NCBI GenBank assembly: GCA_022605955.1
Contig: JAKCOZ010000005.1
Location: 30,356,950 to 30,420,949, forward strand
Direction: 5' to 3'
DNA: 64,000 bases
From: Rallus limicola
Taxonomy: Eukaryota > Chordata > Aves > Gruiformes > Rallidae
Program-made: the position numbers and the translations under genes
Shown: positions 51,080 through 61,886 of the stretch, piece after piece
Layout: every line of letters begins with the position of its first letter
Numbering within the stretch: the stretch's first letter is position 1
The notes under the pieces: model-generated
The model's database searches: none
What the model saw: the letters and a program-made list of their open reading frames with translations, nothing else
Told to the model about the DNA's origin: nothing

Positions 51080-52736
51080 CAGGGGAAGGGAATTTCAATC
51101 CATCCCACTCCTACCAGTTTGATGCCAAGTGCCAGCAACAGATGCCCAAAGTGGGGGGAAGGTCAGCAGGATAGTGCCTGAAGGGCAGCACAAAGGGATT
51201 CCAGCCACTCCAGAGAGTCAGTCAACTTCATTTGGGCCCAATTTAAATGTACCTAGCATTGGGACTAAAGGAGTTGGAGACATGGATACACCTGCAAGGT
51301 TATGATGTTATTGGCATCACAGGGGTGTGGTGGCATGACTTCCTTTAGGAGGAACAGGCAGGGGGGATGAGGAGGGGATGCAGCACTCTACTTCAGTGAC
51401 CAGCTGAAGTACATAGAGCCACCTGGGGTGGATGAGGAGCCTACTGAGAGCTTATGGGTCAGGATTAAAAGGATAACAGGGAGAGGGGGCCTGCTACAGG
51501 CCACCCGACCAGGGAAACTAAGTGGATGAGGCCCTCTATAAACAGATAAGATCAGCCTCATGTTCACAAGCCCAGGTTCTCATGGGCACCTCAACCACCC
51601 CAATATCTGTTGGAAGGATGAAACAGTAAGGCATAAGCAATCCAGGAGATTCCTGGAATGCGCTGATGATCACTTCATCCTCCAAGTGATAAAGTAGCCA
51701 ACAGAGTGAGGTGCCATGCTTGACCCTGTTCTCACCAACAAAGGGAGGCTGCTGGGTAATGTGTAGCTCAAGGGCAGCCTTGGATGCAATGACCATGAAA
51801 TAGTGGATTTTAAGATCCTTAGGACAGCACAGAAGGCAGAGAGCAAGCTCACTAGGCTGGACTTCAGGAGAGCAGACTTGGCCTCTTTAGGGATCAGCTT
51901 GGTAGAATACCATGGGACAAAGCCGTGGAGAGAAATGGAGCCCAAGAATGCTGGTTAGTATTCAAGAATCACCTCCTCCTACCTCAGGAGCGTTGCGTCT
52001 CAACAAAGAGGAAGTTAGGCAAAAATGCCAGGAGGCCTGCATGGAGGGACAAGGAGCGCCTGGACAAATTCAAGTACAAAAAGGAAGCCTACAGCAAAGG
52101 CAGGTAGCCCAGGAGGAATACAGAGAAACTATGAAACTCTGAACAACATCTTCACCTCAGTTTTCACCAGCAAGGGCTCTAGCCACACTGCCCAAGTCAC
52201 AGAAGGCAAAGGCAGGGACTGGGAGAGAAAGACCACCACCTAGAGTGCTGCATCCAGCCCTGGTGTCCCCAGTACAAGAAAAACATTGGACCAGTTGGTG
52301 CAAGTCCACAGGAGATCACAAAGACAACCAGAAAGCCGGAGCATTTCTCCTATGAAGACAGGCTGAGGGAGTTGAGAGAAGGCTCTGGGGGAGACCATCT
52401 AGTAGCCTACCAGTACCTAAAGGAGGCCTGCAAGAAAGCTGGAGAGGGGCTTTTTACAAGGGCATGGAGTGATAGGATGAGAGGCTATAGCTTTAAGATG
52501 AAGAAGGGTAGATATAGATTACGTATTAGGAAAAAATTCTTTACCGTGAGGGTGGTGAGACACTGGAACAGGTTGCCCAAGAACTTATGGGTGCTCCATC
52601 CCTGGAAGTGTTCATGGTCAGGTTAGGTGGGGCTTTGGGCAACCTGGTCTAGTGGAAGGTGTTCATGCCCATGGCAGGGTGTTGGAACTAGATGGTCTTT
52701 GAGGTCTCTTCCAACCCAAACGATTCCATGATATGA
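51080..52736 (+). mobile_element. CR1 LINE with internal deletions (copy 3, older subfamily)
   Basis: The copy starts in the region before the endonuclease (CAGTTTGATGCCAAGTGCCA near 51115) and continues with endonuclease and linker. It then jumps to the C-terminal region and ends with the 3' UTR (CTTTGGGCAACCTGGTCTAG, then CTTCCAACCCAAACGATTCC) near 52736. The reverse-transcriptase core, including the YADD region, is missing at a junction near 52235-52245, and a smaller gap seems to lie near 52136. The tail is a decayed ATTCCATGATATGAT. The 5' limit is approximate. Its 3' UTR wording differs from copies 1 and 2. Confidence 0.92.
51240..52626 (+). pseudogene. CR1 ORF2 pseudogene: endonuclease and C-terminus, RT core deleted
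   Basis: The endonuclease part reads, with stops and frameshifts, LQGYDVIGIT near 51295, LNHPNICWKDETVRHKQSRR near 51585 (the NHPDICW and QSRRFL blocks typical of CR1 endonuclease) and LGCNDHEIVDFKIL near 51780, the catalytic DHE-type end. In the NHP block the family's GDFNHP has become GHLNHP, so an active-site Asp is gone. The linker is seen as QGALPGPSTEGEQPTGPAPP-like shadows in other frames and as [10 protein letters not shown] near 52075. FTSVFTSKG (near 52150) marks the beginning of the reverse transcriptase, which is then cut out. The C-terminal part is open at 52372-52626, with RYRLRIRKKFFTVRVVRHWN. It is not functional. Confidence 0.85.
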
Positions 52737-55700
52737 TTTTATTATTTAAAGAAAGATTAGGAACAATGATGACCTGGTGGAATAAAGTATTAATTATACC
52801 TCTTTTTTGTGTAGGTGCATGCTGCAAATTCAGGATCACTCCTGCAAGAAGCACCAAAGCTAAATCAAAGTAAGGGTAATTCATTTTTCTAGTTCTTTTG
52901 TGATACTCGTAAGTTAGTGGTTACTTACCTAACCACTAACAGTGAAAGTCATTGCACACACAGCAAACAATCACTACAGTAGAAGCCTAGCTGAATTAAT
53001 TGTTTGGATAATAAAGCCCCAGGGTTCGATATTTAAACCCTGTGAACAAACGTCCAACACAACACAGAATAACTTCAGCTAAAAAATTGTCTGTCACCCA
53101 GGGTGTGCCTCTAAGTGATTTTGTTGGGTACTTGTTGCTATTTTTATTTGGCATTATGTTTTGGTTTCATTTGCATTAAACGGTAGGCAAAATGAAACCT
53201 CAACTTCAATTAGTTTTATTTAAGCATTAAAATAATTGGCTGTTTCACGGAATCTAGATTCATTTGAGCCAGATTATGTATCCTTTTTGTCATTATCTTT
53301 TCCTATCCTTCAAAGAATGTTTCAAGAAAAATGTTTATAAAAAACCCTTTTTGTTCTGCTAACCCTGCAAACTAAACATGTTCCATTTATTTTTAAATTA
53401 AGTGAAAATTAGCCAGGTGTGATAGATAAGCTTTCTATACACAGGTCTAAATATTGACAAAAGGAGACGTGTCACTGGAAAAATCATCAGTCTAGCAATT
53501 ATCACGTTAGCATGTTAAGTGGAAAAAGATGTGAAACTTCCAAATGTGTCAATACAGATTATTTCATTTCCACCAGCTATCAGCTATACTGTGAACATCA
53601 GTGCCTTAATGTATACTCAGCAGCAGGTCGGCTTTTACAAGCAAATACCTTGACGTGGTATCCAGAATTGTCAAACCTGTGGTGAAATCAAGTATATCCC
53701 CTTCAGAAATGAGCTGCCAAGCAGCTATTAGACATTTATAGAAGGCCAGACAGCAAAGGGATAGAGCCAGAGGACAGAGACGGGAAGAAGCAGTCAGAGA
53801 GTATTCTCTTTTCTCACAGGCAAGGCAGTGACTTTCAGGTCCAAACTTCTTTGGACAGGGAACAGAGAAGGAGCTGGTCACGATTTCCTAAGGAAAGAAG
53901 TAGCAGCTGTAAACAAAGCATGCTACACTGCTTTTTAACAGACTAGTTGTGATTTTAACAGCTGATTCTGCCAGATTAAATCCAACCTACTTCACCAGAG
54001 CCCCAAGCCTTTTACCATTCCCTGCCCAAAACTGAAATTGAATTGGGACCCTAAAAAGAAACCCTTTTCCTCACTCTCTTCCAAATTCTGCTACTCATTT
54101 CACATCCCTACATATTAATAATTTCTCAGATAAGGAAAACATTTTCCATTTTGTATCTAGTCAGTGTTGCGTTACTTGCAGGGCAGTTTAACTTTTTCTA
54201 CTGCTGCTGTCCATCAAAGAAGTTTTCAAGAAGTTAAATTAAGGTACCTTCACTAATGAGTAGCAGACTAAGTTCAAAAGACAGAATAATGATCTGTGTG
54301 GTTGAACAGTGTTCCTTTAAAACCTGTTTTTTTCTTTGCAGTGTAAATAATTCACTCCAAGAGCCCTGAGTGGACTAGTGTCTACAGTAGCTTAGAAGTT
54401 GACACTCTTTCTCTGGTGGATAATAGCACTGGCAATTTTGTAGCACTTTATGAGAGCCAGAATCATAAAATAATAGCTCTCAGGATACATTGTTTTGGAG
54501 GAGGAACTTACAGACAGTTGTCACCCCAATGTGACCCAACAGCATGAGATAAATACCAATGAGACCAAACAAACTTTCCTTTTAAAGATCTCAATAATCT
54601 AAGATTTTTTTAAATAGTATTTTAAAAGAATAATCAATTTTCTTTTAAAAAGCCAGTGTTACACTTTGTGTGCTCAAAACATGAGATATTTTTGGGAATG
54701 ATTAATCTGGGATATATCAATACAAGGTTAGCATCATGGACATTGCCTTGCACAAAGCTTTGGGACATCTATAGGGAGAATCCCACCAATTTCAGTGATT
54801 TTGAATCAGACTATTACTGAATGTCTCCAGACCACATTATGCAATTTCCACAGGTGGTATTGTTAAAAGCTACAGTATGTGAATGTTGCATTCTGACTAA
54901 ATTATGTCCCACCTTTGCTCTCCACAGTGGTCTAATAGACCTTTTTAGGTGAAGATGAGCAAAATCTTAATTTCTTTTGCACTAATTTTTCCTTAGAAGC
55001 ATCTTTATTTGATATTTTAAACCTCTTTTGCCTCAGAAGTAAGTGCATTATGCAAGCTGTTGGTGGGATGGTGCAAACATTATTCAGAGCTCGAAACTAC
55101 TTTTCTACAGAAAAAAAATCTGCATATGCTAATTTTTAATAAGTATTGGCAGACTATTAAGATGTATTGCCTTCCCATCTATTTCCTTCAAGAATTTTAG
55201 TATTCTTTGACTTCTCAGCAAGAACTCCCAAGCACATAAAACAGCGACAAAGAAGATGACATTCAGATAAATATCACAATTTTTATATAAAATGCCTCTG
55301 TGAACAAATAGGTTTTTCCTATTTTTTCATTGCAAATATTTTGCACAGTATAAAATTGAAGATATTTCAATCATCCCATTAATCCCTTTTTCAATGTTCT
55401 CAGGAGTCCAGAGCTTGCAATCTCCCGAAACAAATAAGTATTTCAAGATAAAATTTCAACAGCTAACAAGACATATTTTAAGATTTCCTTTATGTCTTTT
55501 TTTATTCTCCCTTGGTGCTCAGCATCATGCAAGATTTGGCCCTAAGTCATGGAGATTTTAGGCAGTAGTTTCCCTATGCTTAAATTTTAAAAGTAGTTGC
55601 CATAGCAACTGCCAGACACAGCATATGGTGTGTCTGTTACCTCCAAGATAACAGAGCAATTTCTAAAGAATTTTCTTTACAATATGTTATGAACCTTTGT

Positions 55701-57730
55701 ACTTTTTACAATTTTTCAGAGTGCAGTATAAGGTACTGTTGTTCCCTGACATTCTCTTCAAGTTGAATGCTCATTTTGTAACTCTCTTTCATATTAGGCA
55801 AATATTTCCCTCTCCTCCTTGTCTTTTTGTTCTCCCAATATTCAGGAAAACATAAAAGAATAAAGTGGGGGAAAAGAGACATCTTTTAAATTCCATCTAA
55901 AGATTTACTTAGTTTTGCTATGATGTTACCTTTCCTTCACCATGACAATCAAAAAGTCAAAAATACAGAAAAAGACAAAATACTGAAAAAGACAAAAATC
56001 ATATTAAAACTTCTTCAATATATAGATGCTGGGCAGTCAGACATTTTGCAGAACTATATGCAGCCTCCAGCCTTTGGCTCCCATACTTGCCCAGCTTTTC
56101 GCCTCCAATAAAGAATTACTATCTGTACAAAGTGACCTCAAGGAAGAGGAACTCAGAAACACACCCCTCACCTCTCATTTGGTAGGTAGTACATTCTCCT
56201 TGACTAGCAAAGACTTATGTTGCAGTCCCTCTTCCAAAATGGATTGGCTCTACTGTGAGTAGCTGCTGAGAAGAAATCCTGTAGGACAGCTTGTGAGTGG
56301 GAAGATGCTGCCTACCTTCCTTCATACACCTGAGAAGGTCCCATTGTCCAGCAGATCTGCCCCCAGTTAAGCATTTCAATTCTTCCCTTGCTTTGTAGGA
56401 CCACATGCAGATTTGGGAAATAGGCCTTTATTCCTCCTTCTGCCCTTTTGTGGTTGTATAGGCTGAGACAGGATTAAAAGAATAGTTACTAGGATACATA
56501 GTACTGTTCTGCTCTGTAATTCTCTGTCCCCTGAGTCCTTCATTCTGACAACTTTCTGCGGTTAAGGCACCTTCTGCATAAATCTTCTAAAAATTAAAAA
56601 ATATAACTCCACCGAAACAGGATGTATGAGTGCACATTTAATTCTCCCCCTGAGGAGAAACTAAGAAAGAAAATGAACCGTTCATTATACACTTAGCTTA
56701 ATGTGCAACTACAAGGTGCTGACACTACCCTGATGAAGATAGAACATAGTGTAAGAACAGAAAAAAAATATTTTAAAGGGAACTTTATATGTTTGGTTTG
56801 CTGGGTATTTTTTTTCCCTTTATTTACTCTTCATTTACCACAGTCACTTCTCAGGGAAGGGGGAATCATTCTTCAATTCAACTGGCATGGGATTACCTTC
56901 AAGAAATACTTGGCCAAATGTTGGCAAAGACATGTTTATATTTAATTAACAAGTCACATGGTTCATTGCAGCAGCAATTTGTAGTGTAGGTGTATTTTTT
57001 TGAAATTGCCTTTTGCTGCCTGGGCAAGGGGAGGAGACCTAAGAGCATAGCAGCAGGTACTATTTCTGGGCAAGCGGAGCTTTCAATAAAGGCTGTGGGA
57101 AAAACAGGATAAACTTCTGTGGCTAAAAGAGACTAGTGACAGCATTTTTGTTCCTAGTAATAGCAGCTGAAGTTAACTAATAACCATAGTTACAGGAAAA
57201 GCAATGGTAATAACTTCAGGCTTTTAGCTACTAAAATGACATGTAACAGAAGGAGAAGCAGGGTCATATGTGAGTTCCACCTCATCTTTGTCGTGCATTA
57301 TCCATCTATCAGCCTGGAACATTTAGGAGAAGAAAATTACTTATGGTGTCCTGACTGATTGAAAGATGGTGAGAAAACATGGTAAATATGTTAAATTAAT
57401 AAAAAATTTCAATGTAAAAGTTGTGATGAAATGAAAATTCTATGATGTAGGAAGATACTGTTGTTGTACACCATGCCTCGCTTTTATAAATGCTGTAGAT
57501 TATAACATAGTACATAGATAGATCATGAGTTAAGGTCACTTTGATGTAATGTTTCTCTTAAAATGTAATTTCAAAGGTTCTTATAGCTTAGCTTTCCTTG
57601 CCAGCTCATGGGTAGCATTATCCATTGCACTAGACATACGCTTGACATTAGGGCCTTCACAAGTCCCTAAAGGAGCAGTAGATCTCTCTCCTAGTTAGTC
57701 ATTTTATTCTTCTGAAACAACATCTTTCCA
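52737..57730. other. Unique AT-rich sequence, no gene supported
   Basis: No recognisable exon or repeat family. The segment 53050-53300 holds a stem-loop and an octamer motif and may be a conserved element (see findings). Confidence 0.5.
53163..53199. repeat. Stem-loop around an ATTTGCAT octamer
   Basis: GGTTTCATTTGC (53163-53174) pairs with GCAAAATGAAACC (53187-53199) with one bulged A and a 12-base loop. ATTTGCAT, the consensus for POU-domain factors, spans 53169-53176. Confidence 0.7.
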
Positions 57731-57883
57731 CTTGTTTCCAGAGAAGTTGTGGCAACACAACCACTCAAACTCAATCAGGCAAGGTACTGAGTAACCTGTT
57801 TAAGTAGGCCTTACTTTGAGTGGGGCCAGATGACCTCAAAAGGTCTCTTCCAACCTGAATTATATGGTGATTCTGTGATTCTA
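57731..57883 (+). mobile_element. CR1 LINE 3' end fragment
   Basis: CCAGAGAAGTTGTGGCA corresponds to the end of ORF2. GTACTGAGTAACCTGTTTAA and GGGGCCAGATGACCTCAAAA are 3' UTR wording, followed by CTTCCAACCTGAATTAT and the tail GATTCTGTGATTCTAT. It is 5'-truncated, with a 3' UTR type distinct from copies 1-3. Confidence 0.88.
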
Positions 57884-60800
57884 TTCAACTCCATTTCAGG
57901 GGTGCTCAGCAGGCAGTGTTTGTCATTGAAGCAACTATTTGAAAATCTGAGTATGCCTGAGAGAATAGGTCCCTCTTAGAAGTGAAAGGGTGTGATTTAT
58001 GCAAAAGTAGTTTCTGCCACAGAGGGAGAGGTTGGTATTGTCGTCTTTTGGATGTATTTTTGCTACATTGGTATAGATCATGTTGAATTTTGAAGAGTTG
58101 TTCCTGAGGAAAATATAAATAGCACAGAATCAACTCCTAAACATGAGTGCACCATAAATAAAATAACTGATAAGTTTCCTTTCAGTATGGCTTATTCTAT
58201 TTCAGGAAACATAGAATCCAATAAGTTATATTCAAATCCCCTCTATAATTAAGTGTAGGTGATGTATATTGCTACAGTGTATTACTAACTCCATGTAAAC
58301 ATATTTTCCTCCTGAATGGTTATAAACAGGCACACCATAACCTCATTTTTAGCTTTTTGCCACATTATAAATTCTCTTTTTTCTTTGCAAAATGTCACTT
58401 TCTTTCCAGCAGGTTAATCCCAGGAGGTCTGGTAACTACAATTACTCCATTTAAATATTCCAGATATCTGTCAAGACTCAAAAGAATTCTGTAGTGTCAG
58501 TTTAAATATAAATATATATAATTCTAGTTAATAATCATCACTTCAAGTCTGTTATGAAAACTGTATTACTCATTCAGGGGGTGTGTGATGTTGTGTACGT
58601 ATGCAGCATTTGTTGCAGCATTTTCATTGATTTATTGCTTAAAAACCCAACCATGCTAACTGCAAAACATTGATGATCTCATGCCGAAAGCAATGCTCTT
58701 CAAAGGTAAACTTGTCTATAAGCTTTTATTCTAATTACTGGAGGAAAAAACACCAGAAATTTCCTAGCTTTTTACAGAGAGAAAGCTGAGAAAGCTTTAT
58801 TGAAAAAGCATATGCTAGAAAAAAAAATTTTTTTTTATTTCTATATCATTTGCGCCTAAAGAATTTACCTGTGACCAGAACTTTACGTTTTTTCTTAATA
58901 GGGGGTAAGAAGGTTGGGACAGTTGACTATTTTCTGCCACCTTATCTGCCTTAAACACTACACAGTTAAAAGACATTAAGCATCTTAATGGCTTAAAAAC
59001 AAAAATCGCAATGTTGATCAAAAATAGATCATGATTTATTGTCCTTACATGCTCATAAGGTCTTTATTTACTTAGCCTGCTAGAAAAACCTTTGAAATAC
59101 AGGTAAAAATGTAACTGTTCCTACAATGAAAGTTTCAGAATAGCAGAACAAATATCCCTATGCCCAGCAAACATAACTAATACCAATGAATAGTATTTCA
59201 AAGCTTTTAATCTCCATGACAACCCACCTCAGATTCTTCAATAAAATGCCACTTTACATGCACACAAATATACTCATTTATGCACACCTACCATGTGTTC
59301 ATAAATATCACCAGTGCTGTGCGTCTGAAACCCATATATAATACCACTGATGTCTTTCTCTTGGAAAATTAATCAATCGGTATTCCAGTTAAAAACTTAA
59401 TTTGTATCCTTCTGCTTATATTAACTACTGAATAAACAAAAAGCAAAGAGATACATAAAAAATACAGCTCATATCTAAGGACGTACCTTGAGTTTTGCCA
59501 AGCGTCAGGAGAAATACCTGATATATAAATAATCAGAAGAATTACTTCAAAGACCTACACAACAAACCCAGAAATTGCATAGCTGAATTATTCACAGCAC
59601 TTTTTCTGTCTCAGAAAGGAAATAGTTGACTTAGATATTGTAAGCAGAGAGCTCACTGAGCTGTGTGAGTAAGGATCTAATTGTTGATATGAGTCACATA
59701 CTGATGTAAATGTGGCTCACACCTAATACTGGAAAAATCACGTCTAATGTTTAAAAAAATTGTCCCAAGGCCGGAGTTCAATTTAAGCCTCTCAAGGAAA
59801 TGGGACACTGCAGAGATCTGCCCACACAAAGGAAACATACCTGTTGCCATTTACCCAGCTTGTCGTGTTGTGTTCACAAAATCCACTAATTAGACACCCC
59901 TATCTTGCCCGTTTTGTGTTTTTAGGGCCGGTTCCCTGGACCACCTGTGCTGCCACAGCTGTAACACACCCGCTGGGGGATGCACCACGTGCGTGCAAAA
60001 TGCAATATTGTCACAAAGGAAAGAAAAAAAAGATGCCTGGGTCTGGCAGAGGGCCTGCCAAACTTCTTTTATATTCTTGACCTGGATGGATCACTGTACC
60101 TGCAACTTGTACCCTCCTCCAGTCCATCGCTGCAAAGGCAGTATGTCCCCTACTCCCAAGCCTCTGGAGCCTCCACTTCAGTAAATCATGTGAGCATTTC
60201 TAAATAACCTGTTTTAACAATCTCTCATATCTAACACCCCTACCCAATTGCAATAGACTTTCTTAGGATTAATTGCACACGTTTCAAGTGCCATCTGTAC
60301 CTGTCATGCTATTCTGCAAGGTAATAGCAGATCTCTTTTTCCTGCCTTCTCCCAGGGTGTGTCAAAGTGTAGCCTAACCAATAGTATCACTTTTGGGAGA
60401 AGCACTTTTCTATACACACACAAAGAGAAGTCAGAAGCAGCTTTCAGCTGGGGCAATAGCTTTCTCTGTGGCATCCCAGGCCTCAACTCACTTTCTTGTG
60501 AGTCTGCTCATCACAAGACCTTTTATCCCAATTAGTATGGCCAGTGCACAGCAGATGATATAAAACTCCTGTGAATCTCACTGCCAGCCTGAAAGCAGGT
60601 GAGAAACTCAGCAGAGAGAACTCTGAAATGCCACCAGGAATCTCTTGTGACAGACATGAACAGGAATTCTCAGCATTCTCATAGTTCTGTTCCTTTCTAC
60701 CATCCCTGCACTGACCTCTACTGCTGACCAAAGCTACCTACACCTTTATAGAGGGACAAATGCCACTTGAGCATATTTGCATGGTATATCGCAGGACCTT

Positions 60801-61487
60801 CAGGAAGGGCATTTTGAAGACTTTCAGCATGCATATGAAGAGCTCAGCCTTTAAGACTCTGGGAAGGCATTATGAATGCAGACTAGTTAGCTCATATACT
60901 TTGCTAAAAAGCACACAGAATTGTGCTTCCAAAAAAGTGAGGGGGCAGGGCAAGGGGGGTATTTTGCAGCACTGCACTACCTGGCTAGGCTGCAGGCATT
61001 CTCAAGCAGTTATCTATCAGATATTTTAACTCTGCCTATTCATTGGAGAGTAGCTGTGCACTCTGTAGTACAAATGCTAATTTCAGTATCAGCACTAACT
61101 TTTGCTGTTGCCTTAGTTGTCTAGCCAAAAAAAAATATATAAATTCCTGCAGTCCAGGTATAGCCCCCATAATGTATCAATTGTAATAATGGAACATTGT
61201 CTGTCCCAAAAACTTCAAGTATGGCCAACCCCCTGTTCCCTCAACTCCATCAATAGTGAAGTGGTATTGGGTGTTCTAACATGGCATTGCGCTATACAAT
61301 AACATAAAGGCAACTTGGCAAGCTTTGTGGACAAGCACCAAACTTAGTTTATTTTCAAACCTGAGTAAAGTCTGCAGTCAGTTTCACTGCAAGCCAACAC
61401 AATGAGTCTGTCAAGATGTATTCCTCAAGATTTCTTGCTCTGCTATGTAACTTCTTCATATAATACCTTCTCTGCTTGAGAAACTTC
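57884..61487. other. Unique sequence, no gene supported
   Basis: Mostly AT-rich. The part at 59840-60190 is richer in GC, with a CACGTG E-box inside CACCACGTGCG near 59985 and three overlapping frames of up to 78 codons, none with a family feature. A9T9 at 58819-58836 is self-complementary. Confidence 0.45.
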
Positions 61488-61886
61488 AGTATCTTATGAG
61501 GAGCGGCTGAGGGAGCTGGGGTTGTTTAGTCTGGAAAAGAAGCGGCTGAGGGAAGACCTTATCACTGCCTATAATTATCTGAAAGTTGGTTGTAGAGAGG
61601 TGGGGGATGGTATCTTCAGCCAAGTGACAGGTGATAGGACAAGGGGAAATGGTCTTAAGCTGTGCCAGGGCAGGTTCAGATTCTATGTTAGGGAAAAATT
61701 CTTTATTGAATGAGTTAACAGGATGTCAAACAGGCTGCCCAGGGAGGTGGTTGAGTCACCATCTTTGGATGTGTTTAAAAGATGGGTAGATGAGGTACTT
61801 AGAGATATGGTTTAGTAGAGGACAGGTACAGCTGGAGTCAATGATCTTAAAGGTTTTTTCCAACCTAGTGATTCTGTGATTCTGTG
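61488..61886 (+). mobile_element. CR1 LINE 3' fragment
   Basis: The copy begins at TATCTTATGAGGAGCGGCTG and covers the C-terminal part of ORF2 and the 3' UTR. Its frame at 61522-61713 includes [24 protein letters not shown] text, then [18 protein letters not shown], and stops early at FFIE. The 3' end is two perfect tail units (ATTCTGTG twice, 61871-61886). The LCQGRFR wording groups it with the fragment at 32.3 kb, in the opposite orientation. Confidence 0.93.

Noticed and set aside
51536..51945. Minus-strand frames of 86 and 91 codons
   Set aside because: They overlap the endonuclease part of CR1 copy 3, which reads on the plus strand.
58819..58836. A9T9 palindrome as a regulatory hairpin
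   Set aside because: Self-complementarity of an A-run followed by a T-run is common in AT-rich DNA and has no loop.
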